DNA of 64,000 nt from Phalacrocorax aristotelis (lineage: Eukaryota; Chordata; Aves; Suliformes; Phalacrocoracidae), in NCBI RefSeq assembly GCF_949628215.1, contig NC_134278.1:38334115-38398114 (forward strand), read 5' to 3'. The notes under the pieces were generated by a model. That model did not search any database, was not told the DNA's origin, and saw nothing but the letters and a program-made list of their open reading frames with translations. Shown here piece by piece: positions 38,696 to 53,249 of the stretch (position 1 is its first letter; each line of letters begins with the position of its first letter). The translations under genes were made by a program, and so were the position numbers.

Positions 38696-40975
38696 AAGTT
38701 TGCTGTTCAGTGAGAAATGTATGGGCATCTAAGAATATGGATAGCTTTGTAGTCTCTGAAGTAATAGCCCTGCAGGACTAACCTGAATGAAATGTTATAC
38801 AAATGTGTAGCTTAGAGACATAAATGTTTGACAATTTTTGTGAAATAAGCTAAGAGAATTACACCGATCAACGATGAGAGCATTTTCCCTCGGCACAAAA
38901 CCCCCAGTCTGCTCTCTCAGAACAACTGCAAAACATCGAGACAGATGCTAGGGTCCACCTTGCTGGGAAGGTACAAGCTGATAGAATTTACATAAGGTCT
39001 TCTCTACCAAATTAACAAAAAGAAATTATTCAAATTAAGTTGCGGAGTTTGTAGGCTAAAGAAGATTTTACCTGAGTGGAATTTCATTACAAAAAAACCA
39101 TAATTTCATGTCCTGAACTAAATTAAATGCAGTTCAGTTGTATAGTCGGCGAGCTTCAGGCTTGTAAACCTATGCAGCACTTATTAAGTGCTTACTATTT
39201 TGTTTTAAGCTCTGTACTCGTGAAGTTCTGTAGCGATCTATATCGGGTAACTTGATAGAACTTTACATTTACCTTAAAGCTTATAACAGGTGCGTTTCAA
39301 TATTGTGTGTTACTCATGCTTATTACTTGCTTGGGAATGTATTTTCTTGTAAATAGATAAAGCATGCAAAGAAAAACTTCAAAAAATGCATCATTTAGTA
39401 TGCAACTCTAATGAGATACGAAAAGGTTAGCAAGAACCTTCCAGGGACCACCAATAATTAATGCACTTTTTCTAATCCATTTATAGATTCTTAATGAAAA
39501 AAATACACCAACTGTAAAAGTGTGATGTGAATTGGTATCTCTCCGTATATCTGTGGAGCTTTTTCCATGGTCACTGTTACTTGAAGCTCTTGAGCATCTC
39601 TAGAATTTTATGAATTACTGGCTAATTTTCTCCGCTTTCAAAAATAATCCTTAAAGTATCAGAAGAAATATCTATTTTGGGCATCAGTATTATTAAAATG
39701 CATTTTTTTTCCTTGCAACTTCAGACAAGGCAAGTAACCCGAGTGGGTTCAGACTAATTTTCTGTTGCTTTAACTTGGCTTTGTTTAATAGCAGTGATTT
39801 GTTTTTAATGTAGTTTTGTACATTTGCCCTCAAAAGTAAAAAAAGAATTAAATACAATTAATGTTTTGATAAATCAGTGTATTTTACAATTAATGTAAGT
39901 TAAGTGATAGCCTATTTCTCCTGCTGTGATTTAAACGTATGAGCAATATCTAGTTAACAACATACGATTTTAAGTTTGTGGATTCTTAAAAAGCAGACTG
40001 CTGACCTGAATGTTAGCTACCCATATTTTAAGAATAGTGTAAAAACCCCAGTGTGAATAACTGTTACTGTGCAACTATGCAAACCGTTCATACTTGATAT
40101 ACATAAGATAGTTTATGTAAGAAGCTAGAATTTACGATAGCTGTGCAGTGTGCTGTGTTGTACTGGTCCTTTCGGAGATCATCCACTTACACTTCTTTGT
40201 ACAGTGCCAAGAGGAATAGAGCGTCAGCCTCGCTTAAGATGCTCCTGTAATATAATAGACAAAATATGTACAAACCTAGCCCTTTCTTGGGCAATTTCTT
40301 GGTTTTTGTTAACAGATACTTTAAAGTAACTACAGTAAAAGCAATTATCCATGATGTGTTAATGTAACTGCCACGCATTTATAGAGCTGTGTAAGGATAG
40401 GCAACAACTTTAATTGCAGTCTCTCACCAATGGAGTGAGGATTTGTATAGTGAGCAAGTGTAACTGTTGTATTTACACCTATTACTCTAAAGATTATTAT
40501 TATTTTTGTATTATAGAAAGTCATTGTAATAGAATTTTATGAGAGACCTGGTGACGGCTACTTTAAAATATTTTTTGCCATTTACTTACGTGTGTATTTA
40601 TTAGGATGTAACAGTTAGCATGTGTCCTTATTGTGCTGGTAACATTCTCCTACAGTGTCTGACCAACAGTGAATGCTTTGGTATTTTGTACGCTGCATTA
40701 TCTGATCTTAAATCCCCTTCCATAAACAGTGCTTGAAATTTGTTTTCCTTTCCTTTTACAAAATTGTTAACAGTGGTACTCAGAAGACATTTAAAAAGTA
40801 GCTCCTGAAGTGCTTCAGAACTTGGTTAAAAAGTATACTTTTAAAATAACATTAGCTTAAGGGTTCTTCTGAAGCCCATTTTATAATCTTGTTCCACTTT
40901 GACACCTGAAATTCCAATTGATTACCATTTCCAGAGCAGCTTAATTAGCAAGGCTATTTTATTCATTCACTTGTC
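38696..40975 (+). other. TPBG: Possible extended TPBG 3' UTR
   Basis: About 2.3 kb of AT-rich sequence lies between the two candidate poly(A) signals. It contains AT-rich motifs such as TATTTATTA near 40595 and no long open frame. If the distal site is used, this would be the regulatory part of a long 3' UTR. Otherwise it is intergenic. Confidence 0.35.
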
Positions 40976-40981
40976 AATAAA
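40976..40981 (+). terminator. Candidate distal poly(A) signal
   Basis: AATAAA is followed about 30 nt later by GTGTCTTGT (41011-41019), a plausible GT-rich downstream element. It would give TPBG a 3' UTR of about 3 kb if used. In AT-rich DNA such pairs also arise by chance. Confidence 0.4.
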
Positions 40982-41019
40982 ACACATGCAGTACTAAATG
41001 CCTCTAAAATGTGTCTTGT

Positions 41020-44000
41020 ATACATAAACCCCCAAGGTTCTGCATGACACGATTGTCACAGGTATTTCACAGAAAATATCCAGACTAAAGTAGTGGGCAA
41101 ATCTTCAAGGAAGGCTGCACAGCTAAGAAGCAGAAAGGATGGTTTGTCCAAGGTTCAACTGCTTTCTTAAAACTAGTTTTAGTTGTAATAGGCTTAAAAT
41201 TTTCTTAGAAGACTAGTAGAAGGAATTTACATCGTTTTAATATGTTTTCCTGAACTACTTTGGATAAACCCTGTTGCCAGGTAAAAACCAGAAAATTTCC
41301 TAAATCTTTCTTTATCCAAGCTAGCTTTATGTTAGATCATCTTTTTTTTTTTTTAATTCTCAGCAAGCCATAACATTACCAGTAATTTTGATATCCAAAA
41401 AGGGATTTGAAGTTTTGCACAACTGCTGTAAATCTCTTCATTCAGGGTAATTTACCTTTTAAGCACTGGTGACAATCGCCGGTGACATGCCAGCTAGTGA
41501 AGTGGTCCGTTCAGACCTGTATTCAGTTGTTGACTGAGATGTCACTGAAGACAGGTATGGCAAAATATTCAAAATATGATTGTGCTAGGATCCCAACTCT
41601 CATTATTCTACCAGCGTTTTCCCTGCGGTATACTCTACTCTTCGTGCATCTGCATAATCTCTTCTTCGCCTCATTTTCTTAAGAAATCCATTAAAAGGAG
41701 TATCGTGAATCTGCACAGGTAGAGGGATCAGTCTGACTGCACCTGTATTTTGAGGTTGAGAGTCTTCATTTCCCTTTAAGCCTTACCTTGAAAAAGAGCC
41801 TTTGTCAAAGTAGAGAGAATGAAAATTTGATATGCACTTTTTCTTTCTCTTCAGCAGCTGAATGTTCAAGAAGAACCATTCATTCTCAGCATATGGTGAA
41901 GGAAAATAGCATTTGGTAAGAAAAACATTTCAGTTTCAAGCTTCCAAATAACATTTATATTCTATGAGAGAAGGCTGAAGGGAGAAGCTTGTAAAGGAAA
42001 CAGATATCCCTTGGTAATGGGTCAGCACTGGAAATCACAACGCAAGCAATAAGAACAATTGCTGATTGATTCTGTCTGAAATGTTCTGGTCATCTTTTAT
42101 GGCTACAGCTCTAATTTCTTCCTGTTGCTGTAAATAGAAACACTTTGCTAACAAGTGGAGTCACGTCCTGTAATGTTTGTAATGCAGGTGTTTGTTTCAC
42201 TGTGAGGTTTTTGTGGCATATAATAGATTTAATTTAATTCGGCACCTGCTGATTTAATAACAACTAGATCAGACCCATAACTTAATGCTCCTGTTTTGCA
42301 AACATGCTGCTTACTAGTTGCAAAGACCTTGACTTGAAATCAAAGGATGAAAGCCCACCAAGGAAGAGAGAAAGCAGTCCGTTTGGGGAGTGTGAATTTT
42401 ATTAGATATTTTGTATGTGCTTAAAAAAGAGACCTAAACCAGAGGATCGTTTGCTGATGCAGAAGTAAGTGTCCTCTGCTGGCTTCCTGAGTCAATATGG
42501 CAGTAGCAGAAAAGTGGTGCTTTGTACCAATACAGTAACCCTAACGGCACTCCTCTCTCACCTTGGGGGGAAAAAAAACCCACGAAGCGTTTAGAAGTAA
42601 GAATACGTGTTTGCAGTACAAGTATGTCCTTAAAAAGGGCTTTTGCTTTCTCAACGGTGTTAGAATTTACATGTTGTCACATTGTTGGAAAACCTTGCTA
42701 TGCCAGAAGTCATCTGTCACGTAGGCAGAGCTTGAAATCAGGCCTTGCATTCCCACTGTTAGCCTAAATAAAAAAAGGGAATCATTAAGAAAATTAAAAT
42801 GGTACTTCAGACAATGTATTCATGTTGTAGTTAATAATGCTTGCAATTATTTATATTTTTCAAAGTATTCACTAAATAGCTTTTCCTTTCTGATGATAGA
42901 CTACCAGAAAAAACAGATTTGTGTTTTCTAGTAGTTATGCATGAAAGCATCTGAATAAATTAGCAATGTTGTTTGAGTGATGAAAATGTTAGAAATCTCG
43001 TGTTCTAGAATGTTTCACTATTCTAGAAATTTTGGATGTGCAAGAAACTGCTGTAACTTTTCCAGACTGAAGTTTTATTTATTAATTAAAAATTATTCTT
43101 GAAGAAAAACACAATAAAATATTTACCAGATTGCTTATAAATGTTATATGCTTACCCTGCTGATTTAATTACTGTAAATCCTTACAGATAGTGAGGTCTT
43201 TGCTAAAGATGTAGTTTTATTCCTTATAGCTCAAATTGATGATTGTGCTGTAAATTTGTGTGATAGTGAAAAAGCAACTTCCATCTAGATGGCCTGATTA
43301 ATTTCTTTAGAAGGAAATACGATCAGTGAATATAAGGGAATGTGTTTGAATCATTCTTGTTATTTTGGGCCTAATTTGGTAGCTTTTTGGGGTTTAATAC
43401 AAGGGGTATTGATCTTCAAGTTAGGTGCCGATTCTAAATTTAACAGTAATGGATTTTCAGGTTTTTAATTACTAGATCAAACTGTGTGTTTTAAAGTTTT
43501 CAAGTACATATTTACATAGTGAAACACAGAGGCACTGTTATTACTGATGGTGTGAATTTTCTTACCGTGAAGGAACGATTAAAGGAAAGTACTGCTGAAA
43601 GAGAGAATGAAGGGTGAACTCCAGAGGAAAAAAAAGCATTCTGATGGCAAACTCTTTTATTCTTACAACTTTATTAATGCAGATATTTACATTGGAAAGT
43701 CAAAGGGAAGGATGACGTTTCATCTTCTCATAGACAGCTAGTGCAGACATCTGATATTCTAATAGGACGGACTCAATTTTTGGGGCAGTCCCAGGAGCAC
43801 AGCCGGTTACATGGTTAGTCTTGTGTCTAAGTTGTTTGCTATTATAATTTTCTTCACATTCTTAGGACACATAACATGGAAGGATGTTTGGCTTTACACA
43901 TGATGGATCGATCTGTCCTAGATTTTATCTTCGGACTGATCTGTCTTCGAACCTGTCCACAGTCTACCTCACATATTTCATTTATTCTAGTAGAAATTTT

Positions 44001-47000
44001 ATCTATGGCATAGCCCAAGGTAGCTTTACACGAAATCCTGGGCATTTATGCAATAAAGAACTCATTTGTCAAATTGACATTATCAAATGTCAAATAGACA
44101 TTTTAACAGAGTGCTGTGTATGCTTCATGCTGACGATGTAAAAGCATCAAGTAACAGTAGTGAAATATCAAAATAATTTAAAAATACCATTTATTGCAAG
44201 AACACTGTAAGCAGTCATAAACTGACACAACTTTGGGACCTTTGAACAATTTAAACTTGTTTTGAAGAAGGAAAAAGTAGTAGTTACTACATTGACAGTT
44301 TTCTTCTTCAGGTAGGTGCCTTCATTCATTCTCCTTAACAGATTCTGAACGAAGTAACTGAATCCTGCAGATAAATACAGGTTTGAATCCATTTAAGTCA
44401 GTGGCTTTACCCCACTGCTTTTGAGTTTCCCTACTTTCAGGGGTGGGTTTTGTTGTTAGCCTGAAGGGGACTGAGAGAGAGCTGTTAAACATCAGGAAAC
44501 AAGAATTTTTATTTTCTATATTCATATATGCATTTTACACGGACACACAGATGCACACACATATATAATGTAAAACTAGGAGATCGAAGAGTAGAGTCCG
44601 AGGCACACCAGTCTCCCCAGTATGTTCTGTTGGCTAGCTTAAGGGCCTGTTTTCTGCCACACGTTGGAAAGGCGACCCAAGTGCCAAAATGGAGTAGATA
44701 TGCCTCTGAGAAACACTTAAGACATGCTTCATGTTGCCATACACCTAGTGCGGCTGTTAGCAGCAAGTTAACACAAATTGGTACCGAGTGGCCAAGGTTT
44801 TCCAAAACGGCCACAATTTGGGGTTCTGCTTTCAAAGTAGCTTAAAGGGGCTTAATTTTCAAAAGTTGTTGAACACCTTTTGGAAAATGACATTGTTTTG
44901 AGGTGAATTGAACAAAATGTGGAAAAAATTTTCAGCGTGAAAAGGCATGTGACCTGTATATACTTGAGAGAGAATATAAATACTTGTAAGAGCTTCTGAA
45001 ATTCCCCAGTCTGCTCTCTCTGTTGTTTCTCAGACTCACTGAGATCTCTGTAACACTGTCTATGTGGAATATCCTTCCTCTTCTCCAGCTCACTTATTTA
45101 ATCATCCAAAATCCAGATGCCTTTTTCCATCACCTTTGTGTTGTGACCAAGCTTGATTACTTCACAGTGTTAAGCAAAGGTAGAATTCCTAAAAACAAGT
45201 CATGCATAAAATCAAGTCTTGAATGTTTATCACTAAGCAGATTAATTAATAAGGTTATATCTGTCGTTAGGCTTTCATTCAGGTTTTCTCTCTTCCTGTT
45301 TGTCCCTTTCTGTTTAGTTTTTCAGCATACCAGAAACCTTCTCTGTAAGCCCAGAGGAACTCTCTGATTCCAATTCCCAGTAATAAAAGGAGATCTTAGT
45401 TTGAGACAATTGCCTAGAAAAAAAACCTGCAGAAACAGTGCTCGAACTTTTGTGACAGGATAGTAAAATGTCACTGAAAATAGCCCTGCTAACGTTTTTT
45501 ATTTGTCAGAAATGTTACATACACAGAAAGAACTGGAATGCTGAATTTGTGATACTGATATATGTGCTGTTTAACAAAACCAGGAGACTCCTATTACAAG
45601 AGCTTACGGTACCTCTGCTCCTATTTCTCCTCCCTGCAGCCCCGCACACACCCCAGTATGCTTGAAGAGTTCTCAGATGAGTTTAGGACACGCATTCAGC
45701 AGATTGTAGTAATTTGTTTAGATTATTAATCCTATGTGAAGGACCTTATTTTTGGGCACATGAAGAAATACGTTCCAGTAATTTTTAACACAGAAACAAA
45801 CTAGCTGGCATAAGCCTGCTTTCATAACTTAGACGTAAATACAAAAAAATGCTCTGAATTTGAATTTGCAAGGAACAGATGTCTTTCAGCAAGCTTGAGT
45901 GTAAATTCAGCAGGATTTCCAATTTAATCCAAGAAATGATGACACTGAAATTTATTGCAAGCAGAGGAATGACTTGTTCTTCGTAGTTATGCGGGCTATG
46001 CCTTTCCCACGACACAGTACAAGGTGTTTTATTGTTTCCAGGGAGACAGTTACAATCCAGTAGGGGTTACTGTTGTTCTTAATAAAACTCTCTCGATTTT
46101 GTAGTTTGAGCAATTTTTCTGATCAAAATCACGGAGGGAGCAGATAGGATTTGACAAATGACACTGAGTAACGTGAATTGATGTGACCTATTTCAAACAC
46201 ACAGATGATGCTGTGGTGCACCAGCTTAGAGTGGATGGTACTGGTCCTTTCACCAGCTAGAACCGTTGTTCTAACTGGCAGGAGAAGACTCAGAATTGAG
46301 TATTAGGCACTGCAGAGAGCTATACAAACTGTCCTTATCATTTAGAATACAGGGTGTGCAATAGGTTTTGAATATAGGTGTGAAGCACCACCTCCACCAC
46401 AGCAATTCTAGGTTTGTTCATATACGAGTTGTGTAATAGTTCACAGAAAACTGTATGTCTCCTCTAGGTTTAGAAGGAAAATTGGACCAAGCAACTGGTT
46501 AATGTAAATCAAGTTAATAGGTAACAATCTTATCTCTCAAAATAATAAGTTACTGATCTCATTATTGACAAGAATTCAAGAAACTTTGATCACAGAAATA
46601 TATTCGCTTCATATATTTCTTCATTATTATACTTTCAACACTGTTGTTACACATTAGACACTGTAAACACAGAAATTTGCAAAGGGAGTGTTCAGTGCAA
46701 AGAGACCAATGAATAGTACAGAAATTCTGCTGAGGACCCTCCCAATCTAATTTTCCATCATACTGCCATGTGAAGGGGAGAAGTAGAAAATGGAAAATCT
46801 TTGGCAGAGCCACCTGTCTAAGAAATGTGGTAGAGCCAAAAGTCTCCTGCAATGACAGTACTTCTTGCTGTCACAGAAGAATGACGTGGCAACGTTAGTG
46901 ATGCTGAGGTAGAGGAAGGTATGGCTTCTTTCAGAAGTTTCAGGTTATTTAGGTTTATTCAGGGTTTTGCATTGTTGGAGCCATAGCTAATTCACGCACC

Positions 47001-50000
47001 AACATTTAATCTAGGTCACCAGAAAATACCAATGCCAGAATGTGCTAAACATTTTCTTCCCATAATTTTTACGCTGCACTCTGTGCCTTACAGTAATGCA
47101 TGAAGCCCTTGTTCTCTCCTTTCCTCCTGAGGGAAGTGTGTACACTGCGTGAGGGACAGTGTATGCACCATCTTGCCTTATGTTTCTGAGAGAAGTCATA
47201 AGCAAGATAAAGCACCTTGTACTTTAAAGCAGAAGGTTGATTAGCTGTGTGATATTCCCTAATTCCTGGGCGAATAAGTTTCTTTTGGAAAGCTTGCTGC
47301 TTGGAGAGAGTTTTGTCTCCTGTGCAAAAAGTCGATTGTCTGCTTCGGGAGAAAATGTTAGGTACATTCTTCTCCTTAATTTAGTCCTAAATGTTCATCT
47401 TTTCAAAGGAATATAACAGTCTTAAAATCTTCTTTTGCATCAGGAAGTAGAACATAAGCTGTGCATAGATTCGGGTGCATGATAAAATCCATAGGAAAAT
47501 TATTGTTTAGAAACAGTGAAACAATAAGGAGTAAAGATCCTACCAATAAAATAAATTTTTTAACTACATCACAGTAAATAAACTCCCTCCATAAGCATCC
47601 TGCTTAAGCTTACACTATTGCAGACATCCCCACTGCTCCTAGTAACAGGAGCAACACTCCAAGCAGAAACCTCTGTGTTACGATACAGTCAGCTCTCAGG
47701 GCAAAGTGTTTCAACAGCAAAATGAGGTTTGCGCTTCTGTATTGGGTCCGTTCTGTGAGTTTGCTACCCTATTGATTTTTGCAAGAGGCCGGACCATATG
47801 CAAAGCTCTCAGATGTGGGCGCCCTCATAGCCTGTGGGCTTCTCTCCCTCTCCCAGTCCCTCTCCCTCTCCCTCTCCCAGCCTGCCAAATCCTTATCTCG
47901 GTGTAGAAGACAAGAGCTCGCTAACCTGAAACTGCCAGTCAGCTACGTCTCCCCCTCATTTCTCTGCAGGTACAGTTGTATTGCACGCGGAGGGTTTATT
48001 CCTGACTGTAATTTCAGTTTATAGAGGCAGGCAGTACTGCAGTAGCCTGCGTTACCCTGACTGAGCAGTGTCCCACCCTCCAGCTAAAAGGACATGAATT
48101 TCATCCTCTTACCTTCCTGAACACACAATATTTGCACCTTAGGGCTGGTTTTAATATGTTTTCTGCATCAGTCAAAATTTAGCGTGTGCTGATCTGAGCT
48201 TTGCAGTATGAGGCATATGAGGTAAACTGGAGATGTGCAGGCAACTTAGCAATCTTGTGGATTGCTCTCACTACCTTTAAAAGAAAAGGGGAAACGTCCC
48301 CATACCCTTTTGTTCTTCATATATTCCCTTCAAAATGACACAAAGAAAATTCGCTTTATACATTTTCAATTTATATATGCACATGTGTGTGTACACACAC
48401 ATTTATATAATGCATTTCAAATTTAAAACTTCTTATTCTTTTTATATGTGTTTGAAAACACATGCTCCCTATATACAGGTGGGGCTGGACTTGCAGTTCT
48501 TGCTGGAAACTGGTATTTCAGTTTTCTCTCATGTGCAGGCTTTTACAAATAATGCTAATTAAAAGCTATTTATATTCTGGTCACTGGGTTTTTTAGATAA
48601 AAGGAAGAGAGTCTAATGTTTTAGAACTAATTATTGCAATAAAGTTTTGCAATAAACACTTTTGTTAACAGGAATGATAGCGCAGGTTAGCATGGCAATT
48701 TTTAGCATCTATTAAGTCTTGTGAGTAGCTTTAGAATTCATAACTTGTAAAACAGTCAGACAGAAGGCTGTCCGGGGTGAATAGTTTAGCACAAAACACT
48801 CCCTTGCCTCCACTTTGTTTTTATTGCTTCTTTAGCATGAGGATGCTGCCAATATTTTGACAGTTTTTTTTTTTCTCCTTAAAATCTGTGTAGCTCGCTC
48901 CCTGGCAGTATGTCTTCAGAGAAAAGGAGCAAGGGACTGGGATATTCTTGAATTTTCTTGTCAAAACAATGACAGGATAATTACCAAGAGACAGTGCAAT
49001 TTGACAGTGGGAGAATAGGTGTTTATGCTTTGTGAGAGGGTGTTGGTATGGTTAGTGCATTGTTCAGGTGTCGCATCCTGCTTCTGTAGTGTGAAAGGGT
49101 CTCCATCTTCAAATGCAACTGAGAAGCGAGCGCACCTCTGTGAAAGGTGACTTAAGACCCTGTGTTGCTTTTGTCCTGGATTGCCTGTTTGCTGAGCTGT
49201 AAAGGAGAGAGGCCGCTGCGTTACACCAATGCCTCGCAACTCTCAAGAGCCATCAGAGTGAAGGAGGCCGAGTCAGGTGTCATGTAATGGCTCTTTGGCC
49301 TTCCTTCATCTGGGGCCGTGGCTTTGTCTGTGGGCTGGCAAAGGAACGGTTTCACATATTGGAGGATCTCTACAGTGCCAGTGATCCGTTTGTCACCAGT
49401 TATCCTGGCTTTGTGGGTGTTCTGTACAGACAAAGTAACATAAATCAGGCTGATTACAGGGGAGGACTAGAGCTTCATCCTTATTCCAAAATCACAAAAA
49501 TGCCTGACTTGCAGTGTGACCTGGGGCACTCCAACAGAGAAAACCGGTGCTTCAGAGGTATTTTCTCAAGCCCTGGGGATAAATCATTATTGGCAGAGAT
49601 AATTCATTGGAAAAAATGTTTTTGGAATATGGAAAATGTTTTACTAGGTATTCATGGGAACTCTCTTTCGCCCATCAATTGCCTGTTTCTTGGTGGCACA
49701 AAGTAGTAACATATAGGACTGCCTTTTAAAAAGGGAGGAAAAAGGCACCATACTTATCCTGATTTCCTTTGCAACTTTGTTTTTGCCGGTGGATACTACT
49801 AAGTAGAACTTGTGAATACTACAAAAATAAAGAGTGTGTGGAGGTCAGATGATAACTTCATGACAAAAATAAAGTATTGTACAGTAGAAATAGGTAGATG
49901 TTCTACATGCATTAGGAGCAATGTTTTTGGAAGCGTGCTGTCATCTTTAATTGCAAAATTTTTGGGTTAGGGAGTAGCTTTATTCTCTGTCTCCACATTG

Positions 50001-53000
50001 GGTTGCTATTCTCTGGCAGGAGCATCCAAATGCTACTGCAAAATAAATAATGGTAGTGCTGTGCAGACTGATACACTGCACTTTCTTTGTTAGCTCCCCA
50101 ATAACACTTACTGCTTTAACAGAAGCAACGCTTTTGGAACAGCATAACGAATCCCCCAAACGCCTGTGCCTCCTTCAATACTTAGCATGGAGTAAATAGC
50201 ACCTTCTAGGCACAAACTACTCAACGTTATAATAGGGCTCTGCCAGGAAAGGGATTTTTAAATGAGGTAAGTGGAGATGGGCCTAAGACAACTTCTTCGG
50301 ACTGCTAAATACTGCATGCTAAACGGGAGGAAATCCCCCAGTTTAATGCAGAGATAACTGAGTTGGCCTTAAATGCATTGCTTTATGTATGAGAAGTCTA
50401 GCTGTGGCAATACAGAATGCTTTGCAAGAGAATTTACTCTGCCAGAGAGGCTGCCTCTTTCAAGAGCAACAACAGCAGCAACAATAAAAAGATACTGTCT
50501 TTTCTGCCATAACAATTCTTCAAGAAAATATTCAAAAACTAATACAGGGCAGAAATCTGGTATAAAAATAATTTAAAAAAAAATCCTCTTTAGTGACCAA
50601 GAATGAGGTTGTGAAAAGGCTGCTGCGAAAGAAGATGAAAGCAGCCCAGATGTTTTAGATTGTTCCAGAAATAGGCTTTCTGCTGGAATCCACACACCTT
50701 TGAACATCATCATCCACTGCCCAAAGCTCCTTGACAAAGGCCAGCCTGGCCGTGCCATCTTTCCTGGGGACAGTCAGATGTGCCCAGTCCCTCAGTCATC
50801 ACAGCACCTGTGCTCGTAGCAAACTCCCCACAGAGGAGGACAGCAGTGAAGCAGATCTTGAGTTTTCTTTTAATAAATAAAATAATAAAAAGATTGGTGC
50901 AAGAGACTTTGCAGAAAGCGCTGAGGGATGCTGCAGCCCAGTAAGTCTTAAGAGCTGTGGCTAGTTTGCTTTGAAGTATTTCTATCAAAGTAACTTAAAC
51001 ACTGTACTGCTTCTCTTTCATTTGTTTTCTTTCACATGCTTCCAAATGTGCTAATTTTATGCAAAGATGTCTGGTAGCTGTAACAAATATTTATCTTCTA
51101 CAGGAGCTGAGCTTTTTTGAGTACACAGCAACACTTGTAAGCAGACGTTTGAGCGAGGCAGGTGTGCCTCTGCTCCACTCCTCCCTTTTTTTTCCAGCTG
51201 GTCACCTTACACTACCCGCCTCAAAAGAGCTGAACTTCCCAAGGTGTGGCCCTATGTATGGAACTGTAATAGGCTTCAGCGGGAGCTGCGTGTGAAGTAT
51301 CTGAAGGTAACCAAGAGCTCAGAAAGGTATATCCAATACTTAAAGCAGGTGATTTCTCTGAGCAAACTGTTCATATTCCTGGCCAGCAAAACAGGCTTGT
51401 CCTGAACTTTGGAGCAACACAAGCAGAAAATAATGGGTTGTTTTTTACAAATAAAAGAGGCTTAACACACAGCAGCAGCAGGTAGAGGATGGTTTTCCCA
51501 GGCCTTTTGTATTGTGGCTTGTAAATTTTGAATCGGCTCCAAAAGAAAACAGCTAGATGTGCTTTCTTTGGACACTGCACTTCGATTATCTTGAAATAGC
51601 TCAAGTACATTCTGCTTATGATTCTGTTGCATCAATGATACTTTTTAATTCGTGAGGGGGGAGGAAGGCTTGGAGAGCACAGGTGATTCACTTACTTTCT
51701 GTTCTGTGAGAGCAGATCGTAATTTGTCTCATAATTCTTCTGACTCATCACTAGAAAAGATGTTTAATACAATGAGCTGCTAAACCCAATTGTTAGTACT
51801 TTCATAGTAAAATGAGATTAGTATACTCCTCTAGTGGTGTGATTTATGTCAGATTTTTAGACTTTCATATCACCCAAAGGCCCCAGTAAGTCCTAATGCT
51901 CATCTTGCATTACACAGCTAAACATCCTTAAAAATTCCATCACTGAGGTGAATAAGATTTGCTCATCAAATTATGACACAAATTTACTTTCTATCTATGT
52001 GTTTCAAATTTATATGTCATATATAGTTACAGACACACACAGAGGCACACCTCTAGGAAAGACTGAAATAATTCCAGGACATTGTGACTTAGAGGACACC
52101 TAAAGCAGTTTGGGGACTGTTTTGCCTGATTGCTCAGGAAGTAGGCAAACTGAAATTCAAGCAGCTGTGACCCTCTTCTTGCGAAGTCGTTCTCTTGGAA
52201 AATTCAGCCATGTGACTCGAGTCTTCCCCAAGTTCTCTCCCATACTCCACTCGCTTTTTGCTGTCTTTTTGAGGAAGGGCTGAACTCTTAAGTGGGAGGG
52301 CTGTGCTGTGGCATCGTGTAAAGCACAGGCGAAGGGAGAAATGGTCAGAAAATGCTCAGTTTTTTAAGGTCATCAGGACATCAACTTCCTAAATACCTGA
52401 GGCCAAATGACTTTGCCTGGTCCATATGTTGATCTGCCAGTTAAAACCATGAAGTGAGGTAGTGTTTGGACTGTGATGGTGCTTAATCATGGACTGGCTC
52501 CTTGTGCCCTATGTGGTTTGGAAAGACATGGCTTGTCCCTTCTGCAGAGCATCTTCAGGTAAGAATTTACCTTCTTCCTTGTGCAGAGATGGAAGCATTT
52601 AGGTCAGTCCAATAGCACCAGTGAGCTGCCAGATCATACACTCAGCAGTATGTGATTTAGGTAACGGGAAGCCTTCACTGAGGACTGTTCCAGTGTTGCT
52701 GTAGCCCATATGTGTACTTTATTGCTCTGCACTGTCAAAGCAGCCTCTCAGGGCATTCCCAGAGCAGAAGCATAGTACAAATAGCAATTTCAGTTCCAAA
52801 ATAATGTACAAAAAATGTTCTTATGTGGTGAAATAGGTGATGGACAGGAGTCATCAGTTCACTTTCTTCTGGGCACACCCCCTGTGGAAAATTTTTATTT
52901 TATGAGTACTGGCACAGACGCCATTAAGAAGCCAATGACCACCTAGGTAATCAGCATGGTTTTCACTATACTTATTTAGTAACACCCCAAGCTGTCCCTC

Positions 53001-53249
53001 TTCATGAAAATGGTCGTGCCATTTCCATGTCGCTCGCTTCAACCAATGCAAAATTGTTTTTCCAGAACTGTGAAACAGCACTTCATGCTGTAAAATACAG
53101 TTCATGTTTCATTAGAGTGTACCCTCATTGCGTTTTTCACTGGTTGCATTTGCAAAGTATTAAATGAAACTGTAAAAGCTGCATTTTTATTTATACAAAT
53201 ATGAGACTTATTACTCATCTATATGTGTTTTTTGTACAAGGTTTGTTCA
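41020..53249. other. Intergenic, no gene recognised
   Basis: AT-rich DNA downstream of TPBG. It holds a CT-rich simple tract at about 47840-47880 and a 20-bp GT/AC palindrome at 48383-48402. The longest ATG-initiated frame, 139 codons at 49287-49706, shows no family features. I see no transposon or RNA gene that I can support. Confidence 0.5.
48383..48402. repeat. 20-bp perfect GT/AC palindrome
   Basis: ATGTGTGTGTACACACACAT is its own reverse complement and sits between AT-rich TATATA stretches. It looks like a dinucleotide repeat that switches strand at its centre. Confidence 0.85.

Noticed and set aside
49287..49706. 139-codon ATG-initiated frame downstream of TPBG
   Set aside because: A genuine ATG is present, but there is no domain, repeat signature or splice context. 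One frame of this length is not surprising in 64 kb.
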